The notes beneath the pieces were generated by a model, which saw only the letters and a program-made list of their open reading frames with translations, was not told the origin of the DNA and did no database searches. Source: Metabacillus sp. KUDC1714 (GTDB lineage Bacteria > Bacillota > Bacilli > Bacillales > Bacillaceae). Taken from it: a stretch of DNA of 64,000 nucleotides. Location of the stretch: positions 5,149,501 to 5,213,500 of the forward strand of contig NZ_CP055263.1 of the NCBI RefSeq assembly GCF_014217835.1. Direction: 5' to 3'. Shown here piece by piece: positions 8,965 to 17,820 of the stretch (the first letter of the stretch is position 1; each line of letters begins with the position of its first letter). The translations under genes were made by a program, and so were the position numbers.

Positions 8965-9064
8965 TTGTCTGTACTCCTGTTAGCTAATATTCCCCTTTCC
9001 TAATTATACTCTAGATTTATCTAGTTAGCATCGAGGTCCTTTATTTCCCAACCTAAATTCCGAC

Positions 9065-9193
9065 AAAAAGAGGGTGACTCAAAACCAAAGGGTCAGACCC
9101 CTCCAACACAATATATAGCACCTTAAAAGTTAAAGGCTACTATATATTAGTAATGTTGGGAGGTGTCAGACCCTTTTGAGTCACCCTCTTTTT
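9065..9193. repeat. 129-bp inverted repeat of the GGGTCAGACCC family
   Basis: The outer arms AAAAAGAGGGTGACTCAAAA (9065-9084) and its exact complement (9174-9193) are 20 bp and perfect. Inside, GGGTCAGACCCCTCCAACA faces GGGAGGTGTCAGACCC, and AATATATAG faces CTATATATT, so nearly the whole element folds into one long hairpin. It starts 10 bp after the stop of the monooxygenase gene and ends with a T5 run on the minus strand, so it can act as that gene's terminator. A degenerate relative lies at 63871-63964. Confidence 0.8.
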
Positions 9194-9203
9194 AATTCAT
9201 TCT

Positions 9204-10205
9204 TTATTTACCATCAACGACTTCTTTTAATATTTCATAAGAGCGTTTTTGTTTGTCTGGATCATAGATATACGAAACAGCCATGATTTCGTCGACAATA
9301 TATTTTTCTTGAAAACGTGACAGTTGTTCACGGATCGAATCTTTTCCACCCATTAATGTCACGCTTGACATTGATGTTGCCATTTCTTTTTCGGGCTGAC
9401 TCCAAATGTGATCCATACTTTCAACTGGGGGACGTAATGGAGTTTGAGAACCACGTACAACATTTAAGAAAAATTGTTGCATCGTTGTTGATTCAAACTT
9501 AGCCTCTTCATCCGTTTCTGCTGCAATTACATTTAAACATACCATCATATATGGAGAATCCAGATATTCGGAGGGCTGGAATCGATTACGGTAAATTAAG
9601 ATTGCTTCTTCCATATATCTTGGTGCAAAGTGAGAAGCAAATACATATGGCAAGCCTAATTTCGCCGCTAAATATGCTGAATCTGTTGAAGAACCAAGGA
9701 TATAAATTGGTATATTCGAATCAACACCAGGATAAGCTTTTACAAAACCTTGATGTTCCTCAGGACCAAAAAACGTTAGCAAGGCATTCACATCATCAGG
9801 AAAGGTATAGACAGAATCATTTTGTGATCTTCTAAGTGCACCTGCAGTCTTCATATCTGTTCCAGGTGCTCGACCAAGACCCAAGTCCAATCGATCTGGA
9901 TAGATTGCTGCCATCGTTCCAAATTGTTCGGCTACAACTAAAGGTGAATGGTTCGGCAGCATGATCCCACCTGATCCAACACGTATGTGATCTGTATGTT
10001 CTAATGTATGTTTAATTAAAATCGAAGTAGCCGAACTCACGAGTGTAGGTGTATTATGATGCTCAGCAATCCAATATCGTGTATAGCCCATTTTCTCAGT
10101 CGCCTGAGCTAAATCGACCACCGCTTCAATTGCAGCTTTAGCTCCCTGCCCTTCGCGAATAGGTGCAAGATTTAAGACTGATACGGGTATTTGTATATTT
10201 GTCAT
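9204..10205 (-). CDS. Luciferase-like monooxygenase family protein, MsnO8-type
   Basis: The 333-residue TIM-barrel flavoprotein begins with [20 protein letters not shown] and has [41 protein letters not shown] and [10 protein letters not shown], all hallmarks of the MsnO8/YceB-like branch of bacterial luciferase-type oxidoreductases that use reduced FMN. The substrate is unknown. Read alone on the minus strand with AGAGAGG before the ATG; the long inverted repeat directly follows the stop codon. Confidence 0.85.
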   Translation of the reverse strand: MTNIQIPVSVLNLAPIREGQGAKAAIEAVVDLAQATEKMGYTRYWIAEHHNTPTLVSSATSILIKHTLEHTDHIRVGSGGIMLPNHSPLVVAEQFGTMAAIYPDRLDLGLGRAPGTDMKTAGALRRSQNDSVYTFPDDVNALLTFFGPEEHQGFVKAYPGVDSNIPIYILGSSTDSAYLAAKLGLPYVFASHFAPRYMEEAILIYRNRFQPSEYLDSPYMMVCLNVIAAETDEEAKFESTTMQQFFLNVVRGSQTPLRPPVESMDHIWSQPEKEMATSMSSVTLMGGKDSIREQLSRFQEKYIVDEIMAVSYIYDPDKQKRSYEILKEVVDGK

Positions 10206-10415
10206 GTTACTTTATCCTCTCTTAATCAAAATTCCTTACTATCGTAACAATTAAAACTGTGGAAACAAACTTTTTTGCTTGGAGATAAATACGGTCATAA
10301 GGTTTTTCGTTTAACATTCCATCTTCAGACCTTAATTATTAACCTTTTCTCAAGGTAACTAAGAAAGATCATTATTCTATCCGTCCTGAAGGATATACAT
10401 CCTCCGTAAATAGAT

Positions 10416-10450
10416 AAAAGGTTGCCGTTTAAAAACAACAGCAACCTTTT
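10416..10450 (-). terminator. hairpin, possible terminator
   Basis: AAAAGGTTGC pairs perfectly with GCAACCTTTT around a 15-base loop. No plus-strand gene ends here, so it more likely limits minus-strand read-through from rpiA into the monooxygenase promoter. The T-tract is poor. Confidence 0.45.
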
Positions 10451-10560
10451 ACTATTATCAACACTCAATAAAAAACATTAGAATAAAATGCCTTTATTTG
10501 CAAAATACTATCTATTATATCAACCTATTCCAAACTAAACTAATATCAGGAGTGAAAAAA

Positions 10561-10725
10561 ATGACCAACAAGGAAGAATTTCAACAAGATTCAATTAAAT
10601 TTAGCATCTGGGATACAAATACGGAAGAAGTACATTTAGAGCAAGAACTAACTAACAGATCAGAGGCATTTAATAATTCTTTGAAAAATTTAGGACAGGC
10701 ATCTAATTTAAATGATCTTAAATAA
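10561..10725 (+). CDS. 54-residue hypothetical protein
   Basis: The ATG at 10561 is preceded by AGGAGTG with six bases of spacing, a strong initiation signal, so I prefer it to the ATG at 10498. The product is small, hydrophilic and rich in Asn, Glu and Gln, ending NLGQASNLNDLK, with no cysteine and no membrane segment. I do not recognise it. It converges on rpiA, whose stop is 18 bp away. Confidence 0.6.
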   Translation: MTNKEEFQQDSIKFSIWDTNTEEVHLEQELTNRSEAFNNSLKNLGQASNLNDLK

Positions 10726-10743
10726 TTGCCATGATTACACTAT

Positions 10744-11451
10744 TTATGAATAAATGATTTTGATAGTTTCGTTTTCACCGATAATCACTTGTTCAGTCAT
10801 TCCAATAAATAATCCTGTTTCAACTACTCCAACTAGTAGCTTTAACGATTCATGAAGACTTTTAGGATCTGCTATATGATCAAATTGACAATCCAGTATA
10901 TAGTTTCCATTATCTGATATGAATACTTCCTTTTTCTTTTTTCTTAATGTGGTTACACAGCCAAGTTGAGAAATATGCTTAGCAGTTATCTCCCATCCAA
11001 AAGGGAGTACTTCAACAGGTAAAGCTGATTCTCCTAAATGAGAAACCATTTTTGATTTGTCAGCAATGATGATTAATCGATTGGCCGCAGCATTGACTAT
11101 TTTTTCTCTAACTAGTGATCCTCCGCCACCTTTGATGAGATTCAAATCCCCATCTATCTCATCAGCACCATCAATAGCTAAATCAAGCTGCATTGCTTCA
11201 TGAAAACCTGTTAAAGGTATTCCAAATTCATCTGCCCATCCTGCTGTTCTTTTAGAGGAGGGTATTCCTTTTACTACCAACCCTTCTTTCACCCGTTCAC
11301 CTAATCTTTTAAGCATCCAGTAAACAGTTGAACCAGAACCTAACCCAATAATCATTCCATCTTCAATTAATTCAACTGATTTTTCAGCTGCCATTTTTTT
11401 CTGATAATCGCTTTGTTCAATTAATTTCGTATAATCAAGCTGTTCTGACAT
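10744..11451 (-). CDS. rpiA: Ribose-5-phosphate isomerase A
   Basis: The 235-residue protein interconverts ribose 5-phosphate and ribulose 5-phosphate in the cytosol. The family motifs are all present: GLGSGSTVYWMLKRLGE near residue 36, the phosphate-binding DGADEIDGDLNLIKGGGG near 95, and RLIIIADKSKMV. Bacillus species often use an RpiB-type enzyme, so an RpiA here beside a 2-hydroxyacid dehydrogenase suggests service to a sugar or sugar-acid pathway. It lies 24 bp behind the dehydrogenase gene, so the two are co-transcribed. AGGAG precedes the ATG. Confidence 0.93.
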   Translation of the reverse strand: MSEQLDYTKLIEQSDYQKKMAAEKSVELIEDGMIIGLGSGSTVYWMLKRLGERVKEGLVVKGIPSSKRTAGWADEFGIPLTGFHEAMQLDLAIDGADEIDGDLNLIKGGGGSLVREKIVNAAANRLIIIADKSKMVSHLGESALPVEVLPFGWEITAKHISQLGCVTTLRKKKKEVFISDNGNYILDCQFDHIADPKSLHESLKLLVGVVETGLFIGMTEQVIIGENETIKIIYS

Positions 11452-11475
11452 ACATAATCTCCTTTCCTAAATCGA

Positions 11476-12465
11476 TTAGAATGTTGATTGATTATTTTTA
11501 CATACACCTTTATTTACAAGGTATTTTGGGATTTTTCCGATTAGAGCATCTGCTATATTTTGAGCTGTTTTTCGTTTCAATTCCAATTCTGATTCTATTG
11601 AATAATAAGCTGAATGTGGACTTAGGATTACATTGTCCATTTTTATTAGTGGGTTATTGCTAGAGAGCGGTTCTGTTTCTAAAACATCAAGCCCTGCTCC
11701 AGCAATTTTCCCAGCTTGTAAGGCTTTTATTAATGCTGATTCATCAATGACAAGTCCACGAGAGGTGTTAATAATAAATGCTTCCGTTTTCATTAAATTG
11801 AACTCTGCATCACTTACCATTCCTATTGTGTTATTGTTCAACGGAGCATGAACTGAAAGATAATCGGACTCTTGGCAAAGCGTTTCAAGATCTACAAGGT
11901 CAACATTTATGGCTTCTGCAGTTTCAACATGAACATATGGATCATAGGCGATTACCTTTAGACCAAATGCCTGTGCTTTTTTAGCTAGTGCTTTTGGGAT
12001 ATTCCCTAAACCAATCAACCCTAAAGTACGACCATTTAATCGAAAAACAGGTCCGCCTAGTTTATAATCCCAATTCCCACTTTTAACCTCTTTATTATGC
12101 TTAACAATCTTTCTCGCTCCAGCAATGAGTAAGGCGAAGGCATGATTTGATACCTCGTCAATACAATAATCTGTCACATTACATACCATTATTCCTCTTT
12201 CAGTCGCAGCATTTAGATCAATTGTATCAAAACCAACACCATATCTTGAAATCACTCTGCAGTTCGGCAAGGTATCTATCACTTTACGTGAAATTGGTGC
12301 ATACTGATTCATGATTCCATCTACTCCTTGAGCAGCCTCTATCACTTCATCTTCGGTGGAACATTGAGCTGTTATCAGTGTCGCACCTACCTTTTCTAAA
12401 ATTTCTCTCTCTGGCTCCAGAGTATTGTATGTATAGTCAGTAACCAATACTTTGTATTTACTCAT
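11476..12465 (-). CDS. D-2-hydroxyacid dehydrogenase, CtBP-like
   Basis: This NAD-dependent dehydrogenase of 329 residues has the glycine motif GLGNIPKALAKKA at about 153, the substrate arginine in NTSRGLVIDE, the glutamate in ETEPLSSNN, and the catalytic histidine in SPHSAYYS. The YGVGFDTIDLNAATERGI segment is typical of the C-terminal-binding-protein-like branch. It probably reduces a 2-keto acid or oxidises a sugar-derived 2-hydroxyacid. It is followed closely by rpiA. A terminator separates it from the ABC sugar operon upstream, so it may have its own promoter in the 12.5-12.6 kb gap. Confidence 0.85.
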   Translation of the reverse strand: MSKYKVLVTDYTYNTLEPEREILEKVGATLITAQCSTEDEVIEAAQGVDGIMNQYAPISRKVIDTLPNCRVISRYGVGFDTIDLNAATERGIMVCNVTDYCIDEVSNHAFALLIAGARKIVKHNKEVKSGNWDYKLGGPVFRLNGRTLGLIGLGNIPKALAKKAQAFGLKVIAYDPYVHVETAEAINVDLVDLETLCQESDYLSVHAPLNNNTIGMVSDAEFNLMKTEAFIINTSRGLVIDESALIKALQAGKIAGAGLDVLETEPLSSNNPLIKMDNVILSPHSAYYSIESELELKRKTAQNIADALIGKIPKYLVNKGVCKNNQSTF

Positions 12466-12639
12466 TGTCCTTTCCTCCTTTTCCCTCTGTTAAAATAAAT
12501 TAATCTGTCAAATCAATGATTTACTGTTATTTAGTTCAACAAACACTTTCATAAATCCTTGTGAAGACATACTCTTTCAGATCCAATAAATAAAATGCAA
12601 AAATCAACAAACAGTGAACATTTACAGAGCCTTATACAA

Positions 12640-12676
12640 AATAAGCCCCCTTTTACCTATAAAGTTAAAGGAGGCC
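12640..12676 (-). terminator. terminator of sugar ABC operon
   Basis: GCCCCCTTTTAC and GTTAAAGGAGGC pair with small mismatches around a short loop and are followed on the minus strand by TTATTTTGT. It lies about 90 bp after the Gfo/Idh stop. Confidence 0.6.
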
Positions 12677-12764
12677 CATTTATTTATTATTAGAAATTTT
12701 ACCAGAGTTGGTTAATAAAAGAATACGAGATACTTACTCGTTCCATCTTCAAACTTCTTTCTTG

Positions 12765-13868
12765 TCATCTATGAATAAAGGTATTCACGTTATTTTGTTT
12801 CAAGGCATCAATAATCTGACTAAAGAGATTTAAATCTTCTTTAAAATCTTCAGGAGTTGTTTTAGGAACGATTCCTTTCGTTACAACCTCATAAAAGTTT
12901 TCTAATTCAATAGTATATGGATCTTTAAAGGTTGGACGATTAATCTTTTCTTGATAATTTCCATTCAGTGTCTCACCTACTTGTAAAGTAGTCGGTAAGT
13001 GACGAATATATGGGGTATTGTACTGAACTTTTAATTGTTTATTCTCCCCAAAAACCTCAATATGAGCATCAAATCGAATCAATTTATCTACCCCTGTTTC
13101 AAAAGTCGCAAAAAAGTTATCAAATTCGAAAACTGCGCTGATAAAACGCCCTCCATTCCATTGAGAGGCAGATACAACCCTATTTGGAATACCAATGATT
13201 TCTCTCATCGCTGAAAGATCATGACTGCTTAATCCACAAAGTAAACGATAGGCTGACACTAATTCCTTAGGAGCGTCCTGACCAATTGCCTCATACACCA
13301 TTCTTTTTGCTCGATCTGTCTTATCAGTCATCGCTTCTTGTGGAATATCATTAAAACGGTAGACATTACTACTTTGTTCAATGAACAAACTGTTTTGACC
13401 AATAATATCCCGAACTCTTGCATAATTAATTTTCTTTAACTTTTTTACTTCTTCTACAGCTTCTGTAAAAGCTGGAGCAAAACGTCTCATATATCCAACC
13501 ATGACTTGGACCCCATATTTGTCCCGAGCATTAATGATATCGTCTGCATCTGATTTTGTGAGACACATTGGTTTTTCAACTAATACATGTTTTTTATTTT
13601 CAATTGCAGAAATCACACATTCTGTATGGTATTCATCACTATTTAACACAAACACCACATCTAAATCTGCTTGCCTTGTCAATTGTTTCGCATCAGTGTA
13701 TAAATTTGTTACCCCGTATTTTTCACCCATCACCTGTAATAATTGATTTGAAATATCACATAAAGCAGTGATCTCATATCGATCAGACAAAGATTCTAAT
13801 ATTGGTAAATGTATAATTTGAGCTACTTCACCTAAACCTATTAAACCAACCTTTATTTTTTTAGTCAT
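12765..13868 (-). CDS. Gfo/Idh/MocA family oxidoreductase
   Basis: The 367-residue protein has an N-terminal Rossmann fold (KVGLIGLGEVAQIIHLPIL), the family motif EKPMCLTKSDAD at about residue 95, and the C-terminal beta-sheet domain. Such enzymes oxidise or epimerise sugars, inositols or their derivatives with NAD(P). It is the last gene of the operon that starts with the sugar-binding lipoprotein, 29 bp behind the second permease, so its substrate is probably what the transporter imports. SD GAGGAGAG precedes the ATG. Confidence 0.88.
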   Translation of the reverse strand: MTKKIKVGLIGLGEVAQIIHLPILESLSDRYEITALCDISNQLLQVMGEKYGVTNLYTDAKQLTRQADLDVVFVLNSDEYHTECVISAIENKKHVLVEKPMCLTKSDADDIINARDKYGVQVMVGYMRRFAPAFTEAVEEVKKLKKINYARVRDIIGQNSLFIEQSSNVYRFNDIPQEAMTDKTDRAKRMVYEAIGQDAPKELVSAYRLLCGLSSHDLSAMREIIGIPNRVVSASQWNGGRFISAVFEFDNFFATFETGVDKLIRFDAHIEVFGENKQLKVQYNTPYIRHLPTTLQVGETLNGNYQEKINRPTFKDPYTIELENFYEVVTKGIVPKTTPEDFKEDLNLFSQIIDALKQNNVNTFIHR

Positions 13869-13897
13869 TATACTCTCTCCTCGCTTGATCAGATGAT

Positions 13898-14728
13898 TTA
13901 CCCTTTTACTGCTCCTGCTGCACTACCAGCAATAAAGTATTTTTGTACGAATAGGAAGAATATAAAAACAGGCAGCATTGTTAGCGTTGCAGCTGCAGTT
14001 AAACTTCCCCAATCTGTCCCATATTGTTGCATAAACAGTTGGATTCCAACTGGTATTGTCATTAATTGTTCATCACGTAAAAAGACATTAGCTATTAAGT
14101 ATTCATTCCACGAAAACAAAAAGGAAAAGATTGCGACTGCAGCAATTCCTGGCCCTGATATAGGAAGTATGATTCTAAAAAATGTTTGTAAACCAGTACA
14201 ACCATCTATACTAGCAGCATCTTCTAATTCTGTTGGGATCGCATCGAAATAGCCTTTATACATCCATATTGAAAATGGTAAATGAAGCGTTGTGTACAAT
14301 AAAATAACTGTGAAGTGTGTGTTGATTAAACCAAGGTTACGGAACATGATGAATAGAGGAATTAAGGCTAGGATGATTGGGAACATTTGTAACAATAATA
14401 AAAGTCTAGAAAACCCTGTTAGAAATTTGGATCTAAATCGTGATATCGCATAACCCGCAAAGGCAGCTATTAAAATACTAAGCAATGTACCAAAAAAAGT
14501 AACGATAAAACTATTTCCCATTTGTGTCCAAAACATTGTTTTTGTGTGTAAATGCTGATAGTTTTCAAACGTAATCTGCTGTGGAAAGAAAGAGCTTGAC
14601 GTTAGGATCTCTGAATTACTTTTTAAGGAATTAATGATCATTGTGATAATCGGTAAATTTACTAATAAGGAAACAAGAGTAAGAGATATAAACAGTATCG
14701 TCTTTTTTCGTCTTATGTTCTTATCCAT
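13898..14728 (-). CDS. Sugar ABC transporter permease, MalG/LacG-type
   Basis: An inner-membrane subunit of 276 residues with about six helices. The EAA loop that contacts the ATPase is ELEDAASIDGCTGLQTFFRIILPISGPG, and the C-terminus YFIAGSAAGAVKG is typical of MalG-type (CUT1) permeases. It pairs with the MalF-type permease 17 bp upstream. No ATPase gene is present in the cluster, so a shared MsmX-like ATPase elsewhere in the genome probably powers it. Confidence 0.92.
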   Translation of the reverse strand: MDKNIRRKKTILFISLTLVSLLVNLPIITMIINSLKSNSEILTSSSFFPQQITFENYQHLHTKTMFWTQMGNSFIVTFFGTLLSILIAAFAGYAISRFRSKFLTGFSRLLLLLQMFPIILALIPLFIMFRNLGLINTHFTVILLYTTLHLPFSIWMYKGYFDAIPTELEDAASIDGCTGLQTFFRIILPISGPGIAAVAIFSFLFSWNEYLIANVFLRDEQLMTIPVGIQLFMQQYGTDWGSLTAAATLTMLPVFIFFLFVQKYFIAGSAAGAVKG

Positions 14729-14745
14729 ACTTCCATACTTCCTCC

Positions 14746-15672
14746 CTAATCCTTTTCTTGGAATTTCAACATAATCACTGCTAGGATCATCAAGATTAAT
14801 AAGCTAAAAATGGACACAGCAGAGCCAATACCTACATCACTTTTTGTAAATGTATACTTATAGGCTAAGATGATTAAGTTCTCAGTTGCATTAACTGGGC
14901 CACCCTGTGTTAATAGCCAGATCGTATCAAAGTCATTAAAACACCAAATAGTCATAAGAATACAACAAATAATTGAAATCATTTTTATTGATGGCATCGT
15001 AATAAACCTAAAACTTTGCCATCTATTTGCCCCATCTATTTTTGCTGCTTCATATAAATCTGTGTTAATCGTTTGTAGTGAAGCAAGTATTGTCACCATC
15101 ATAAAAGGAAAGCTTCTCCAAATCTTAATTAAAATAACAGAAAAGATTGCCCCATTTTCTGTTCCTAAAAAATTGATCGGGTCCATGCCTAGAAATCCAA
15201 CTAATTGGTTCACTAATCCGTGTTGATCTCCAATCATCCAACGCCAACCTACAATCGAAACAACAGAAGGAATAATCCAAGGGACCAATAAGGCAACTCG
15301 GAAAAATCCTTTTCCCCAAACATCTTTATTTAATAAGACTGCTAATACCAGTCCAATCAGGTAACTTCCTGCTACCCCAAAGAATCCAAAGAGAAAACTA
15401 AATTGCAAGGCATTCCAAAATTCAGGCATTTGAAGTAATTTTATATAATTATCAAGACCTACAAAGTCTTCCAGTTGAATCAAAGAGCCTTCCCTTATGC
15501 TATAGAATAATCCTGTTAAAAAAGGGTAAAAGTTGATCAGCATAAGTAATAGAATCGTAGGAAGTAAAAATTGATAAGGCAACCAATTGATTTTTCGTCT
15601 TCGCTTTTGGCTTGAAGTGGTAAATTTCTTGCTAGTACTTGTCTCTTCCATTTTACTTTGAGGTATACCCAA
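14746..15672 (-). CDS. Sugar ABC transporter permease, MalF/LacF-type
   Basis: The 308-residue permease has a cytosolic basic N-terminus (QKRRRKINW), about six helices, and the EAA loop TDLYEAAKIDGANRWQSFRFITMPSI. It belongs to the CUT1 group, with FLLPTILLLMLINFYPF as its first helix. The start is TTG at 15672, supported by AGGAGG seven bases upstream. It sits between the binding-protein gene and the MalG-type gene. Confidence 0.92.
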   Translation of the reverse strand: MGIPQSKMEETSTSKKFTTSSQKRRRKINWLPYQFLLPTILLLMLINFYPFLTGLFYSIREGSLIQLEDFVGLDNYIKLLQMPEFWNALQFSFLFGFFGVAGSYLIGLVLAVLLNKDVWGKGFFRVALLVPWIIPSVVSIVGWRWMIGDQHGLVNQLVGFLGMDPINFLGTENGAIFSVILIKIWRSFPFMMVTILASLQTINTDLYEAAKIDGANRWQSFRFITMPSIKMISIICCILMTIWCFNDFDTIWLLTQGGPVNATENLIILAYKYTFTKSDVGIGSAVSIFSLLILMILAVIMLKFQEKD

Positions 15673-15750
15673 TCTCAGACCTCCTTTTGAATAAGGAAGA
15701 ATGGTAGAACCATTCCTCCTCCATTAAAATTCCAGATAATTTAATACCTT

Positions 15751-17073
15751 TTACTTCATTATTTCTTTTATTTTTTGATCGGCAATCCCCATCGATTCTT
15801 TTGGATCATCACCCATTATTAGCCGCTGTGTTAGGTTTTGCATTAGCCCCTCACCTTCAATTTCATTTAACTCTGGGAAGGCACCAGTAGAATTTGACCC
15901 AGTTGTTTTTCCTATCGGAACATACTCATCATAAACAATTTTAGTAACTGGATTATCTTGAAAGAATGGATCCTCAGAGAAGGATATACGCGCTGATAAT
16001 TGTTCTAAGTTTCCATCTTTCCATAGTGGTAAGCTATTTTCTGACCACCATTTCAAGAATATTTTTGCCTCTTCAGGATGTTTCGATTCCTTATAGATCA
16101 TCAAGTTATTTACCCACATGACTGTACCTTTATCACCTTGAAAACCCTCTAATGGTGGCATTACCCCAATTTGCTCATCCATTTCTGGAAATCTATTTTT
16201 AAAGCCAGGACCTTCAAGAATGATCGCTGCATCTCCTTGACCAAATGATTTAATTGCGTCATCACCAACCATTCCAGCACCTGCTGGATTTACAGAACCA
16301 TCTTTAACCATATCACTGTAGAGCTTTAATGCCTCAACATTTCGTTCATTCATAAAGTCTACTTTTCTATCTTCTGTAAATATCCCGCCGCCATTATTAA
16401 GCATTAATTGGAAAAGGTAGTGTGTACCACCAGTATCACTTGGTGTAATCATTCCATATCTTCCGTTATCTGTTGTTAATGCTTTTGCTGCTGCTCTCAA
16501 TTCATCAAAGTTTTTTGGAACTTCAATACCTGCTTCTTCAAAGAAGTCCTTGCGATAGTAGTAAACTCGTAAATCTAATCCCCATGGAAGCGCTACGTAA
16601 TGATCATTATATTTCATCGTTTCTACTGTTCCAGGGAAGAAGTCTTCTAGTTTCCCTTCCGCTTTCCATTCCTCGATTACATCGTCAATTGGTAAAATGG
16701 CGCCTTGGTCATAAAATTGAAATGCTTGATAACCAGCTCCAGTGCTAATATCAGGAGCAGTTCCTGATGCAATGGCTGTACTAAATGTTTGATACCAGTT
16801 GCTCCAAGGAGTTGATTGATATTTCACTTGTATATTTGGGTGTTCTTGATTAAACTTTTCCACTTGCTTCTTTGCAGTTTCTATATACTCAGGTGGCCCC
16901 CAGACCATATCCCAAAAATCAAGGGTTACAACCTTTGTGTTATCACCTTTAGATGTATCATCATTTCCTTCAGTCGTGGTACCATCAGTTGCTTTATTAC
17001 TTGAACATCCCACAATGGTTAAAGCAGTAAGTAAAAGAAATATTAGAAATAAATAACTTTTTCTAACTCCCAT
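15751..17073 (-). CDS. Extracellular sugar-binding lipoprotein (SBP family 1)
   Basis: A 440-residue solute-binding protein. The N-terminus MGVRKSYLFLIFLLLTALTI is followed by a lipobox VGCSS, so Cys23 would be lipid-modified and hold the protein to the outer face of the membrane. TLDFWDMVWGPPEY and ASGTAPDISTGAGYQAF are typical of CUT1 sugar-binding proteins. It is the first gene of the ABC operon; SD AAGGAG precedes the ATG. The ligand is unknown, but the linked Gfo/Idh enzyme, RpiA and nearby GH43 glycosidase suggest a plant polysaccharide-derived sugar or sugar acid. Confidence 0.92.
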   Translation of the reverse strand: MGVRKSYLFLIFLLLTALTIVGCSSNKATDGTTTEGNDDTSKGDNTKVVTLDFWDMVWGPPEYIETAKKQVEKFNQEHPNIQVKYQSTPWSNWYQTFSTAIASGTAPDISTGAGYQAFQFYDQGAILPIDDVIEEWKAEGKLEDFFPGTVETMKYNDHYVALPWGLDLRVYYYRKDFFEEAGIEVPKNFDELRAAAKALTTDNGRYGMITPSDTGGTHYLFQLMLNNGGGIFTEDRKVDFMNERNVEALKLYSDMVKDGSVNPAGAGMVGDDAIKSFGQGDAAIILEGPGFKNRFPEMDEQIGVMPPLEGFQGDKGTVMWVNNLMIYKESKHPEEAKIFLKWWSENSLPLWKDGNLEQLSARISFSEDPFFQDNPVTKIVYDEYVPIGKTTGSNSTGAFPELNEIEGEGLMQNLTQRLIMGDDPKESMGIADQKIKEIMK

Positions 17074-17268
17074 CTTTTTTCACTCCTTATTTTATAAATA
17101 AAAACATCTTCCTCTTTTTTAACCCCGAATACTTCTCTTTGAAATTCCCCCTTTTACTTTTATTATTTGAAAATTTTACCTTGGGTAAAATTTCATAACA
17201 TAAGCTTTTTATTGAATGGCTGTTAACATCTTTTTAGAGTACGACTAACTGGATGTGTGAAAAAGAAA

Positions 17269-17420
17269 TGCTGACTCGCCAAACTTTGTTGCTATTTACC
17301 AAATAGTGCGGTGAGGTTTGATTACAGCGAAAGTTGATCGATTTCCGCGGGAGTCTCGCAATCCGTTCCAATCAACCAAATAAGATTGTTATAAAAGCAA
17401 CAATCGCTTAGAAAAGAGCC
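17269..17420. mobile_element. core-deleted relative of the 217-bp palindromic element
   Basis: Both ends match the element at 26958-27174. The left end shares CAAACTTTGTTGCT. The right end shares GGGAGTCTCGC, CCAATCAACC, CAACAATC and CTTAGAAAAGAGCC. About 65 bp of GC-rich core is missing (152 against 217 bp). No clear target duplication is visible. It lies between the LacI-type operators and the start of the sugar-binding-protein gene, inside the presumed leader of that operon. Confidence 0.7.
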
Positions 17421-17507
17421 AAATGAAAAGAACAAATGGCAGGCTAAATCCATGAAATAAGAACTAGGTACAAAAACAACATTCACAATGAAAACAGCCT
17501 CTAAAAT

Positions 17508-17520
17508 AAAAACGTTTACA
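17508..17520. promoter_or_regulatory. LacI-family operator, distal site 1
   Basis: AAAAACGTTTACA matches the site at 17716 base for base and shares the AAACGTTTACA core with the site in front of the LacI gene. A weaker half-site, AGCGTTTTTAACG, follows at 17543. It lies 435 bp upstream of the binding-protein start. Confidence 0.65.
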
Positions 17521-17715
17521 TTTTGAAATAAACAGCTGTTTTAGCGTTTTTAACGTGGATTAGAAATAGGATATGTACTAATTTTTAGATTTAGAATAAT
17601 AGAATGTAAATTTTTACGTTGGGGATTTATCATTTATATGTAAGTTTAGTAGCGTTTTATTAGGGATTGTTCTTTTAAACAAAAGTAAAATTGCATAAAT
17701 AGAGGCAATATCAAT

Positions 17716-17751
17716 AAAAACGTTTACACTTTTATCAATACGTTTTTATCG
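17716..17751. promoter_or_regulatory. LacI-family operator pair in ABC operon promoter region
   Basis: AAAAACGTTTACA at 17716-17728 is followed by AATACGTTTTTATCG at 17738-17751, two CG-centred half-sites about two helical turns apart. The pair lies just after the LacI stop codon. A TTGATA on the minus strand within it could be a -35 box for the ABC operon, though no good -10 follows. Confidence 0.65.
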
Positions 17752-17820
17752 AAAATATGATATGTTATTACATTTAGTAAAATAGTGTTTTAAAATGCAT
17801 AAAACATCGAAGCAAGTAAC

